From: Opitutus sp. GAS368
Lineage (GTDB): Bacteria; Verrucomicrobiota; Verrucomicrobiia; Opitutales; Opitutaceae
DNA: 39,135 nt
Assembly (NCBI GenBank): GCA_945871005.1
Contig: CAMBUJ010000010.1
Location: forward strand, 1-39,135
Direction of reading: 5' to 3'
A program made the translations under genes and the position numbers. A model generated the notes under the pieces. That model saw only the letters and a program-made list of their open reading frames with translations. It was not told the DNA's origin and made no database searches. Shown one piece after another: positions 30,739-39,135 of this stretch. Position 1 is the stretch's first letter. Every line of letters starts with the position of its first letter.

Positions 30739-32008
30739 TTCACTTAACTTGGGCCGCCTCAACCGCCGAGCCTTCTTCACTACGGCCGCCAAGGGCCTCG
30801 GCGCCGCCGCCTTGCTCTCCAACCTGCCCAAGGGCTGGTCCGCTCCCGATGTAGGCACCTCCGAGGCCCCCGAATCGCCCAACGTGAACTTCGGCATGAT
30901 CGCCCTCACCGATTGCTCGCCCATCGTCATCGCTCACGAAAAGGGCCTGTTCAAGAAATACGGTATCAACTCCACCGTGACCAAGGGCGCCAACTGGGCC
31001 GCCATTCGCGACAGCCTCTCATCCGGCTCGATTCAGGCCACCCACATGCTCACCGGCATGCCCTTCGCCTCGACCATGGGCCTACTCGGTTCTCCGAAGA
31101 AACCCATGATTATTCCGTGGCTGATGAACCGCAACGGCCAGGCCATCACCCTCAAGCAGGAGTGGAACGGCAAGGTCGGCGCCGACCCGAAGGCCATCAA
31201 GCCGTTCGCCGATGCCGCCAAGGCCAAGGGCGAGCCGCTCACCTTCGCAATGACCTTCCCGCCCGGCACCCACGCCATGTGGATGCGTTACTACCTGGCC
31301 GCCGGCGGCATCCACCCGGACACCGATGTCAGCCTGATCACCGTCCCGCCCGCCCAGATGGTCGCCAACATGAAGATCGGCAAAATGGACGGCTTCTGCG
31401 TCGGCGAGCCCTGGGGCGCCCGCTCCATCGCCGACAAAATCGGCTACACCTCGGTCACCACTCAGGACCTCTGGAAGGACCACCCCGAGAAGGTCTGCGC
31501 CTTTACCGAGGAGTTCGCCGAAAAGAACCCGAAGACCGTCAAGGCCGTCCTCAAGGCGCTGCACGAAGCCAGCGTCTGGCTCGACGACATGGCCAACCGC
31601 GCCGAGCAGTGCGAAATCGTCTCCAAGGCGACCTACATCAACTGCCCGCCGAGCATCATTCTCGGCCGCCTTATGGGCGACCTCGACTACGGTGACGGCC
31701 GCAAGGTCAAGGACGAGTACTACATGCACTTCAGCAAGCGGAACTGTAACTACCCGCAGCCCAAATACGGCACCTGGTGGCTCTCGCAGTTCCGCCGTTG
31801 GGGCATGGTCACCGGCGCGCCCGACTACGAGGGCATCGTCAAAAAGGTCATGCGCACCGATATCTACGAGGAAGCCATGAAGGAAATCGGCTATGTGCAC
31901 GGCGGCCTCGACAACTCCAAGGAGACCCTCTTCGACGGCGTCACCTTCGATCCCGCTGATCCCGAGGGCTACGCGAAGTCCTTCGCGATTAATAGCATCA
32001 AGGGATGA
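30719..32008 (+). CDS. nrtA: Tat-exported ABC substrate-binding protein (nitrate/nitrite/cyanate; NrtA family)
   Basis: NRRAFFTTAAKGLGAAALLSNLPKG Tat-like signal; NFGMIALTDCSPIVIAHEKGLFKKYGINSTVTKGANWAAIRD; DGFCVGEPWGARSI. Confidence 0.93.
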   Translation: MSSSTPDSLNLGRLNRRAFFTTAAKGLGAAALLSNLPKGWSAPDVGTSEAPESPNVNFGMIALTDCSPIVIAHEKGLFKKYGINSTVTKGANWAAIRDSLSSGSIQATHMLTGMPFASTMGLLGSPKKPMIIPWLMNRNGQAITLKQEWNGKVGADPKAIKPFADAAKAKGEPLTFAMTFPPGTHAMWMRYYLAAGGIHPDTDVSLITVPPAQMVANMKIGKMDGFCVGEPWGARSIADKIGYTSVTTQDLWKDHPEKVCAFTEEFAEKNPKTVKAVLKALHEASVWLDDMANRAEQCEIVSKATYINCPPSIILGRLMGDLDYGDGRKVKDEYYMHFSKRNCNYPQPKYGTWWLSQFRRWGMVTGAPDYEGIVKKVMRTDIYEEAMKEIGYVHGGLDNSKETLFDGVTFDPADPEGYAKSFAINSIKG

Positions 32009-32265
32009 GCCCCACCGGTCGCCTGATTCAGCGCGCGCTCGCCGATCCCTCCGTCTGGGCCCGGGCTGCCAAGCTCGGGCTCAGCGTGGGTCTCGTGCAG
32101 GCCGCGCTCAATCAGGGCGACCACTGGTTCAACCACCGCGTGGATGCCATCGTTGTCCTCAAGACCGTCCTGTCCCCATTAATCACCTTTTCCGTAGCGC
32201 TCTGCTCGTCGGTCGCCACCCGCGTCGAAAGCCTTAAATCCACCCGAACCAACACCACTTTATGA
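32005..32265 (+). CDS. Small membrane protein resembling NrtS (nitrate/nitrite transporter) family
   Basis: 86 aa, two predicted TM segments, AALNQGDHWFNHRVDAIVVLKTVLSPLITFSVALCSSVA; overlaps nrtA stop and nrtB start by 4 bp. Confidence 0.6.
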   Translation: MSPTGRLIQRALADPSVWARAAKLGLSVGLVQAALNQGDHWFNHRVDAIVVLKTVLSPLITFSVALCSSVATRVESLKSTRTNTTL

Positions 32266-33071
32266 ACAGTCAGAAATTCGATCACTTCGTCCGCCGCTTC
32301 GTGGATTTGATTCTCCTTCCGTGCATCGGACTGGGTATTGTCCTCGTGCTTTGGTCGATCTCCAGCGCCACCTGGGCCAAGGAACTCCCCTCGCCCACCA
32401 AGACCTGGGAAGCCAGCAAACCATACGTGGTCGAACCGTTCGCCAAACGAGGAGAGATGGACCAGGGCATTTTGCGCTTCACCTGGTATTCCCTGCAGCT
32501 CGTCGCCAAGGGCTACGTGATCGCCCTGCTCATCGGCACGCCCATCGGCTTCTTCCTGGGTCTCTCCAAGACCTTCACCAAAATTTTCGATCCGCTGATC
32601 CAAATCCTTCGGCCGGTTTCGCCGCTGGCGTGGCTGCCGCTCGGATTGGTTCTCTTCATCAGTATGGGTAAGGAGGCCGGCACCTATGGCGCGCTGTTCA
32701 CCATCGCCATCTGCTCGATGTGGCCAACCGTCCTCAACACCGCCGTCGGGGTCCGTGCCGTTCCGCAGGACTACCTCAATGTCGGCCGCGTGCTGAAACT
32801 CTCCCGCTGGAAGACGCTCACCACGATTCTGCTGCCGGCCACCCTGCCCTACATGTTTACCGGCTTTCGCCTGAGCCTGGGCATCTCCTGGCTGGTGATT
32901 GTCGCCGCCGAAATGCTCACCGGCACCCCCGGCGTAGGCGGCTTCCTCTGGCAGGAATACAACAGCCTCATTTATGAACACATCATCCTGTCGATTATCG
33001 TCATCGGCGTGGTCGGTTTCATCCTCGACCGCCTGATGAGCCTGGTGGAAAGCCGCTTCAAGACCGCCTGA
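32262..33071 (+). CDS. nrtB: Nitrate/cyanate-type ABC transporter permease
   Basis: SsuC/NrtB-like: [41 protein letters not shown]...[27 protein letters not shown]. Confidence 0.95.
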   Translation: MNSQKFDHFVRRFVDLILLPCIGLGIVLVLWSISSATWAKELPSPTKTWEASKPYVVEPFAKRGEMDQGILRFTWYSLQLVAKGYVIALLIGTPIGFFLGLSKTFTKIFDPLIQILRPVSPLAWLPLGLVLFISMGKEAGTYGALFTIAICSMWPTVLNTAVGVRAVPQDYLNVGRVLKLSRWKTLTTILLPATLPYMFTGFRLSLGISWLVIVAAEMLTGTPGVGGFLWQEYNSLIYEHIILSIIVIGVVGFILDRLMSLVESRFKTA

Positions 33072-33076
33072 GCATC

Positions 33077-33967
33077 ATGAGCTTTTTAGAACTCAAAAAC
33101 GTTTCCAAGTCCTACGGCGGCACGCCCGTGCTGCGCGATGTCAACCTGTCCATCGCCGAGGGGGAGTTCGTCGCCATCGTGGGCTACTCCGGCCAGGGCA
33201 AGACGACGCTCATGTCCCTCATCGCGGGCCTGACCAAACCCGACTCCGGCTCACTCACCCTCTCCGGTCAACCCATCACCGGCCCCGGACCGGACCGCGG
33301 TTTGGTTTTCCAAAACTACTCCCTCCTGCCGTGGCTGACGGTGGCGGAAAACATCGAGCTCGCCGTGAAGGCGGTGTTTCCCGACCAGACGCCCGCTGAG
33401 TGCACCGCCCACGTCGATAAATACATCGCCATGGTGAAGCTCTCCCACGCCAAGGACCGCCGCCCCAGCCAGCTCTCCGGCGGCATGCGTCAACGTGTAT
33501 CCGTCGCCCGCACACTCGCCATCAACCCGCGCATCCTCCTGCTCGACGAACCGCTCTCCGCCCTCGATGCGCTCACCCGCGCCAATCTACAGGATGAGAT
33601 TTCCTCGATCTGGCAGAGCGACCGCAAAACCGTGGTTCTCATCACCAACTCCGTCGACGAGGCCCTCCTCCTGGCCGACCGGGTTATCCCGCTGACCCTC
33701 GGCCCCGGCGCCACTCTCGCCGCGTCCATCCCGATCGACCTGCCCCGGCCGCGCGACCGCAAAGCTCTCAATCACGACCCCCAGTTCAAGCGCCTGCGCG
33801 CCCAAATCACCGAACAACTCCTCGGCTTCGGTGCCAGTCGCACCTCTTCGACCACGCGCAAACTTGTCCTTCCCGACATTATGCCCGAGAACCTCGACGC
33901 CCCGCGCGTCAATCGCCCCCCGCGCCGTCTCTCCGAGGAAAAACAAGAAACCGTCGTCTCGCTCTAA
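33077..33967 (+). CDS. ABC transporter ATP-binding protein (NrtC/NrtD-type, no NrtA-like C-terminal domain)
   Basis: Walker [11 protein letters not shown], signature LSGGMRQRV, Walker [13 protein letters not shown]; extended C-terminus. Confidence 0.95.
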   Translation: MSFLELKNVSKSYGGTPVLRDVNLSIAEGEFVAIVGYSGQGKTTLMSLIAGLTKPDSGSLTLSGQPITGPGPDRGLVFQNYSLLPWLTVAENIELAVKAVFPDQTPAECTAHVDKYIAMVKLSHAKDRRPSQLSGGMRQRVSVARTLAINPRILLLDEPLSALDALTRANLQDEISSIWQSDRKTVVLITNSVDEALLLADRVIPLTLGPGATLAASIPIDLPRPRDRKALNHDPQFKRLRAQITEQLLGFGASRTSSTTRKLVLPDIMPENLDAPRVNRPPRRLSEEKQETVVSL

Positions 33968-33970
33968 CCC

Positions 33971-34843
33971 ATGAGTTCCTTCCTCGAAATTTCCCAACTC
34001 CACAAAACCTTCCCCACCCCGAAGGGCCCGCTCACCGTCGTCGAGGACTTCAACCTCAAGATCCGCAAGGGAGAATTCATCGCCCTGATCGGCCACTCCG
34101 GCTGCGGTAAATCCACGGTCTTGTCCATGATCGCCGGCCTCGCCGACATCTCTGAGGGCGGCATTATTCTCTCGGGCAAGGAGGTCACGGACGCCGGTCC
34201 CGACCGCGGCGTCGTCTTCCAATCGCCCTGCCTGCTGCCTTGGATGACCGCCTTCGAGAACGTCATGCTCGGGGTCAACCAGGTCTACTACACCGCCAGC
34301 AAACTCGAACGCACCCAGATCGCCGAGTATTACCTGTCTTTGGTTGGCCTGGGGGACGCCATGCACAAACGCTCCAGCGAACTCTCCCAGGGCATGAAAC
34401 AGCGCTGCGGCATCGCCCGTGCCTTCGCCCTCTCGCCCAAGATGCTCCTGCTCGACGAGCCCTTCGGCATGTTGGACAACCTCACCAAAATGGAGCTTCA
34501 GGACGTACTCCTCGACCTGTGGCAGCGCGACCAGAAAACCGCCCTCATCGTCACCCACGACGTCGACGAAGCCCTCTACCTCGCCGACCGCGTGGTCATG
34601 ATGACCGACGGGCCCAACGCCACCGTCGGTGACATCCTGGAAGTTAACTTCCCGCGGCCGCGCAACCGCAAACAACTCCTGGAGGACCCCGCCTATTACG
34701 CCGCCCGCGAACACCTGATCACCTTCCTCGAAGAACGCTCCCACCACCGCCCCCATCGCCCCGCCCAAGACCGTCCGCCCGCTGCGCCCGCCCCGTCTGC
34801 CGGCGGCCTGCGCAAGCTCTTCGGCTCCTTCGCCTCCACCTGA
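33971..34843 (+). CDS. nrtD: ABC transporter ATP-binding protein (NrtD-type)
   Basis: Walker [11 protein letters not shown], signature LSQGMKQRC, Walker [13 protein letters not shown]. Confidence 0.95.
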   Translation: MSSFLEISQLHKTFPTPKGPLTVVEDFNLKIRKGEFIALIGHSGCGKSTVLSMIAGLADISEGGIILSGKEVTDAGPDRGVVFQSPCLLPWMTAFENVMLGVNQVYYTASKLERTQIAEYYLSLVGLGDAMHKRSSELSQGMKQRCGIARAFALSPKMLLLDEPFGMLDNLTKMELQDVLLDLWQRDQKTALIVTHDVDEALYLADRVVMMTDGPNATVGDILEVNFPRPRNRKQLLEDPAYYAAREHLITFLEERSHHRPHRPAQDRPPAAPAPSAGGLRKLFGSFAST

Positions 34844-34894
34844 ACCACCCGGGACCGGTTCTTAAAATCACTTTCCTCCAGTAATCCACCAACC

Positions 34895-36232
34895 ATGAAA
34901 ACGCACCTCCACTCCATTGCATTGATCGCCACACTCGGCGCCGCCTCCCTGGGAGCCCAGACGGCAGCCTACCCGGCAGCTCCAGTTGCACCGGCTGCCC
35001 CAGCCGCTGCGCCCGCCAAGCCCACCTCCTTCACCGAAGCCCTCACCATGGGCAAGGTTTCCGTCAACGCCCGTCTCCGTTACGAGCATATCGACCAGCC
35101 CACAACCAGGGCCGACGCCCTCACCGTGCGCACCCGTCTCGGCTACAAAACCGCCTCCTACCTGGGTTTGCAGGCCTTCATTGAGGGCGAAAACACCACC
35201 GAACTCGTCGACCAATTCCGTCCGGGCCCTAACGAGCCGACCAACACCACCAAATCAGTGGTTTCCGACCCCGAAGTCACCGACGTTTCCCAGGCTTGGG
35301 TGGGTTACACCCACGACAAAACCGGCCTCACTACGGGTCGCCAGAAAGTCATTTTGGACAACTCGCGCTGGGTCGGCGATGTCGGCTTTCGCCAGAGCGG
35401 CCAAAGCTTCGACTCCGTGTTCGTGAAGGATAATACCGTCAAGGACCTGAGCCTCACCTACGGCTACGTGTGGAACGTCAAACGCTGGTTTGCCGACACC
35501 GCCACCAATCCCGACTTCCAGTCCAACTCCCACATCATCAATGCCGCCTACAAGGTTTCCGACTATGGCACCTTAACGGGCTACGGCTACCTGCTCGATT
35601 TCGAGCACGGCGCCCCTGCTACTGCCCTCCAATCCACCAACGTCACTGACAACTCCAGCGCCACCTACGGTGCGAGCTTCGTGGGTGCCGCGCCGGTGAC
35701 CGATACGCTCAAGGCCACTTACCGCGCCGAATACGCCACCCAGTCGGACTACGGTAGCAATCGTAACACCTACACGGCCGACTACTACATCGCTGAACTC
35801 GGCGCCGCCCTCAAAAGCGGTTACGCCCTGAAGTTTGGCTACGAGGTACTCGGGCAAGATGGCAGCACGCCTGATGCGAACAAAGTTATCCGCACCCCGA
35901 TCGCCACCCAGCACGCTCATAACGGCTGGGCCGACGTCTTCCTTCGTACGCCCGACGGTGGCTTGGTCGACTCCTATGTATCCGTTGCCGTGCCGCTTCC
36001 TGGCGCCGTGACCCTGACCACGATTTATCACAGGTACCAAGCCGATGTCGGGGGTGCCGACTTCGGAGACGAAATCGACGTGGTCGCTGGCTACAAGGTG
36101 AACAAAAACCTCAGCCTCACCGCCAAGACCGCCTTCTACAATGGCGCGGGCGACAGCAAAGTTGCGGCAGCCTCAGCAGCCGTGAAATCCGACAAGACCG
36201 TCTACTGGCTCCAGGCCGACTACGCGTTCTAA
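34895..36232 (+). CDS. Outer-membrane porin-like beta-barrel (alginate-export-like family)
   Basis: Signal peptide, Ala/Pro-rich linker, alternating beta-strand pattern, RLRYEHIDQPTTRADALTVRTRLGYKTASYLGLQAFIEGENTT, C-terminal aromatic YWLQADYAF. Confidence 0.75.
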   Translation: MKTHLHSIALIATLGAASLGAQTAAYPAAPVAPAAPAAAPAKPTSFTEALTMGKVSVNARLRYEHIDQPTTRADALTVRTRLGYKTASYLGLQAFIEGENTTELVDQFRPGPNEPTNTTKSVVSDPEVTDVSQAWVGYTHDKTGLTTGRQKVILDNSRWVGDVGFRQSGQSFDSVFVKDNTVKDLSLTYGYVWNVKRWFADTATNPDFQSNSHIINAAYKVSDYGTLTGYGYLLDFEHGAPATALQSTNVTDNSSATYGASFVGAAPVTDTLKATYRAEYATQSDYGSNRNTYTADYYIAELGAALKSGYALKFGYEVLGQDGSTPDANKVIRTPIATQHAHNGWADVFLRTPDGGLVDSYVSVAVPLPGAVTLTTIYHRYQADVGGADFGDEIDVVAGYKVNKNLSLTAKTAFYNGAGDSKVAAASAAVKSDKTVYWLQADYAF

Positions 36233-36252
36233 ACCGTTAAACTCAATCCACC

Positions 36253-36292
36253 GCCCCACCCAAGCGAACCTTGGCGTGGGGCTTTTTTATAC
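36253..36292 (+). terminator. Rho-independent terminator
   Basis: GCCCCACCCAAGCGAACCTTGGCGTGGGGCTTTTTT. Confidence 0.8.
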
Positions 36293-36301
36293 ACTTTCAC
36301 C

Positions 36302-36745
36302 ATGACCAAAGCCGCTCTCACCGCCGCCATCCTCGCCGCCAAAAAGTCCAAGCAGCTCACCTGGGCCGCCCTCGCCAACGCCGCCGGACTATCCGAGGTC
36401 TACACCACCTCCGCCTGCCTGGGCGAAAACGCCCTGCCACCCGACGCCGCCGCGCGCGTCGCCGCCGCCCTCGAACTCGGACCCGACATCGCCGAGGCCC
36501 TCACCGAATTCTGCAACAAGGGCGAAGCCGCCGCCACCGTCACCAAGGAGCCACTCCAATACCGCTTCCAGGAAATCATCTACGTCTACGGCCCCACCCT
36601 GAAGGCCCTCATCGAGGAGAAGTTCGGCCCCGGCATCATGAGCGCCATCGACTTCACCATGTCGGTCGACCGCGTGGCCGACCCCAAAGGAGACCGGGTT
36701 AAAATCGAAATGTGCGGCAAGTTTCTCGGCTACAAAACCTGGTAA
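36302..36745 (+). CDS. cynS: Cyanate hydratase (cyanase)
   Basis: 147 aa; YRFQEIIYVYGPTLKALIEEKFGPGIMSAIDFTMSVDR matches the cyanase catalytic region. Confidence 0.97.
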   Translation: MTKAALTAAILAAKKSKQLTWAALANAAGLSEVYTTSACLGENALPPDAAARVAAALELGPDIAEALTEFCNKGEAAATVTKEPLQYRFQEIIYVYGPTLKALIEEKFGPGIMSAIDFTMSVDRVADPKGDRVKIEMCGKFLGYKTW

Positions 36746-36773
36746 TCACCCCCGGCCCGTCTCCGCTTCGCGA

Positions 36774-36812
36774 AGCCCGCTCACGATCATGAGCGGGCTT
36801 CATTGTTTTATA
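36774..36812 (+). terminator. Stem-loop terminator after cynS
   Basis: AGCCCGCTCACGATCATGAGCGGGCTTCATTGTTTT. Confidence 0.65.
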
Positions 36813-36869
36813 AAAAACCATTCAACGCTTTAATCATCCACTCCGGGCTTCTGGCACCCTGACTGCTAA

Positions 36870-38756
36870 ATGTCGGGAGTGAACGCCGTCTCCGCTCCCT
36901 CCTCCACACCCTTCTCCGCCGACCAGAAAGAATACCTGCAAGGTTTCATGGCCGGCGTGGCCGCCTCCGGCCAATTCCCCCTTTCCTCCGGCGCGGCTCC
37001 TTCCTCGTCTGCCCCAGTCCCCGCGGCCACCGTCGAACCCACCGTCCACGGCACCCCGCTCGCCGACCTCTGCAAAGAGGAAAAATGGAAGCACGACGAG
37101 AACCCGCTCGATTCCTGGGAGCGGTTGCTCGCCCACTCGAGTGCCGACAAATTCCCTGATGCGGAGAACATGTATCGATTTAAAACCCACGGGCTGTTCT
37201 ACGTCGCCCCCGCCCAGGACAGTTTTATGATCCGTCTGCGGGTGCCAGCCTGTGAAATCAGCGCCCACCAATTTCACGGTCTCGCCGAGCTCGCCGCTGA
37301 TGTCGGCAACGGCCACGTCGACCTGACCACCCGCGGCAACCTTCAGCTGCGCGAACTACGCCCGCGCGACCTAGTGACTGTGCTCACCCGGGTGCGCGAA
37401 CTCGGCCTCACTTCACAGGGCGCCGGGGCCGACAACATCCGCAACGTCACCGCCTCGCCCAACAGCGGCTTTGACCCCAAGGAATTGCTCGACGTGCGCC
37501 CCTACGCCAAAGCGGTGCACCACTACATCATGAACCACCGCGACTGCTACGGGCTGCCGCGCAAGTTCAACATCGCCTTCGACAACGGCGGCAGCCTCAC
37601 CGTGGCCGCCGACACCAACGACATCGCCTTCATCGCCACCCGCGTCGTCGGTCGCGCCGCCGGCTCGACCGACGACGCGATTTCAAATCTGAAATTTCAA
37701 ATCTCAAACTCAGACTCTGAGATTTCAGATATCAAATCTCAGATCGCAGATCCCCTCTCTGAAATATCAAATTTCAAATCTGCGATCCCCTCCCCGGGGG
37801 TCTATTTCCGAGTGCAACTGGGTGGCATCACCGGCCATCAAGACTTCGCCCGCGACACGGGCCTGTTGATCAAACCCGCCGAAGCAACTGCGGTGGCCGC
37901 TGCCATGGTCCGCGTTTTTGCCGAAAACGGCGATCGCACCAACCGCAAAAAGGCCCGCCTCAAATACCTCCTGGATAAATGGGGCTTTGAGCGTTTCCTC
38001 GAAGAGACCCAGAAAAAGCTCTCCTTCCCGCTGGTGCGCGTGCCGCTGACGGCCTGCGAGCCGCGCCGCCCACTGATTAAGCACGGCTGGATTGGCCCGT
38101 ACCACCAAGCGCAACCGGGCCTCACCTCGATCGGCGTCGGTATTCCGATCGGGCGCATGTCATCCAAACAAATGCACGGCCTGGCTACGCTCGCGGCCAA
38201 TTTTGGCAAAGGCGAACTGCGCCTGACCATCTGGCAAAACGTGATGATTCCCCACGTGCCCAACGCACTGGTCGCCTCAGCCTGCCGGCAGTTAAAGAAC
38301 CTGGGCTTCACCACCGAGGCGTCCAGCACCACCAGCGGTATCGTGGCCTGCACTGGCAGCCGTGGCTGCAAATACGCCGCTGCCGACACCAAAGGCGCTG
38401 CCGCATCCCTCGCCAAGCACCTCGACCACTCCAACCTCGCGGTCGAACAACCGGTCAACCTGCACTTCACCGGCTGTGCGCATTCCTGTGCCCAGCACTA
38501 CTGCGGCGACATCGGCTACATCGGCGCCAAACAGCCCGACGGCACCGATGGTTTCCACTTGGTCCTGGGTGGCGGACTCGATCTCGAGCAAGGCATCGCC
38601 CGCGAAGTTTTTCGTGGGGTACGAGCCACCGAGGTCAACGCCCTGACCGAAAAAATCCTCGGCACCTACCAGTCGCGCAAAACCTCTGGTGAAACCTTCG
38701 TGGAGTGGAGCCGCCGTCACAGCGTCAAAGAGCTGCAAGAGCTCATCAACGCCTAG
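36870..38756 (+). CDS. nirA: NirA-type siroheme/4Fe-4S nitrite (or sulfite) reductase, carrying an in-frame repeat insertion
   Basis: [101 protein letters not shown]. Confidence 0.93.
   Translation: MSGVNAVSAPSSTPFSADQKEYLQGFMAGVAASGQFPLSSGAAPSSSAPVPAATVEPTVHGTPLADLCKEEKWKHDENPLDSWERLLAHSSADKFPDAENMYRFKTHGLFYVAPAQDSFMIRLRVPACEISAHQFHGLAELAADVGNGHVDLTTRGNLQLRELRPRDLVTVLTRVRELGLTSQGAGADNIRNVTASPNSGFDPKELLDVRPYAKAVHHYIMNHRDCYGLPRKFNIAFDNGGSLTVAADTNDIAFIATRVVGRAAGSTDDAISNLKFQISNSDSEISDIKSQIADPLSEISNFKSAIPSPGVYFRVQLGGITGHQDFARDTGLLIKPAEATAVAAAMVRVFAENGDRTNRKKARLKYLLDKWGFERFLEETQKKLSFPLVRVPLTACEPRRPLIKHGWIGPYHQAQPGLTSIGVGIPIGRMSSKQMHGLATLAANFGKGELRLTIWQNVMIPHVPNALVASACRQLKNLGFTTEASSTTSGIVACTGSRGCKYAAADTKGAAASLAKHLDHSNLAVEQPVNLHFTGCAHSCAQHYCGDIGYIGAKQPDGTDGFHLVLGGGLDLEQGIAREVFRGVRATEVNALTEKILGTYQSRKTSGETFVEWSRRHSVKELQELINA
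37679..37790. repeat. 7-bp-register array (16 heptads, RATYTCA-like) inside the nirA coding sequence
   Basis: GATTTCA AATCTGA AATTTCA AATCTCA AACTCAG ACTCTGA GATTTCA GATATCA AATCTCA GATCGCA GATCCCC TCTCTGA AATATCA AATTTCA AATCTGC GATCCCC. Confidence 0.92.
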
Positions 38757-38818
38757 CTTCCCGCCTACTCGTTCTCCCTCCGACTTCCGCCCTCCGCCCA
38801 CCTCCCCTTTCCGCCCAA

Positions 38819-39135
38819 ATGAGCACCGTCCCTCTCATCCCCGAGTCCGCCCCTTTTTCGCCCGAACAACGCGCCTGGCTCAACGGCTTCCTCGCCGGTA
38901 TTTTCAGCCGAGCGCCCGGCGATGGAATCTCAAATCTAAAATCTGAGATTTCAAATCGCGCCACCGCTCTGACCCCGCTCGCGATTCTCTTTGGCACCCA
39001 GACGGGCACCGCCGAAAGCCTCGCCAAACAGGCAGCCAAGGAAGCAGGAAAACGCGGTTTCGCCGCCACGATTCTCGACGTGGCTGCGGTCAGCGTCGAT
39101 CAGTTGCCCGCACACAACAACCTGCTGTTGATCAC
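38819..39135 (+). CDS. Flavodoxin-domain reductase (sulfite reductase flavoprotein/CysJ-like), 3' truncated by window end
   Basis: [81 protein letters not shown]: flavodoxin FMN loop FGTQTGTAE. Open to the window end. Confidence 0.85.
   Translation, partial: MSTVPLIPESAPFSPEQRAWLNGFLAGIFSRAPGDGISNLKSEISNRATALTPLAILFGTQTGTAESLAKQAAKEAGKRGFAATILDVAAVSVDQLPAHNNLLLI
38926..38960. repeat. 7-bp-register array (5 heptads, same consensus as in nirA) inside the flavoprotein coding sequence
   Basis: AATCTCA AATCTAA AATCTGA GATTTCA AATCGCG. Confidence 0.85.

Overview
Window from a GC-rich bacterial chromosome; gene content and style suggest Verrucomicrobia/Opitutaceae, which is inference. (1) Positions 1-7698 are a ~7.65 kb integrative element in a tRNA-Leu-like gene: tRNA 3' ends at both boundaries, a tyrosine recombinase, a RepA-type AAA ATPase, excisionase/HTH proteins, an RHH-like gene, small hypotheticals, and a repeated GTGTCCCC/GGGGACAC motif concentrated near both ends. 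(2) Positions 8-29 kb are mostly housekeeping: Hsp20, Fe/Mn SOD, TolB-like, Mrp ATPase, a PAS-hybrid histidine kinase, a xylose locus (AraC regulator, xylB, xylA, SSS symporter), serine acetyltransferase, glgC, glmS, trpE. (3) Positions 28.6-39.1 kb are a nitrogen-assimilation locus: LysR, a NasS-like cytoplasmic nitrate-binding protein, Tat-exported NrtA, a small NrtS-like membrane protein, NrtB, two ATPases, an outer-membrane porin, cyanase, a NirA-type siroheme reductase and a flavodoxin-domain reductase truncated by the window end. The most unusual signal is a set of dispersed arrays with a strict 7-bp register: xylA/xylB intergenic (41 heptads), glmS/trpE intergenic (12 heptads, inverted-repeat), in frame inside the nitrite/sulfite reductase gene (16 heptads), and in frame inside the next flavoprotein gene (5 heptads, same consensus), plus a weak candidate upstream of glmS. 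All calls are by reading; no database search was run.
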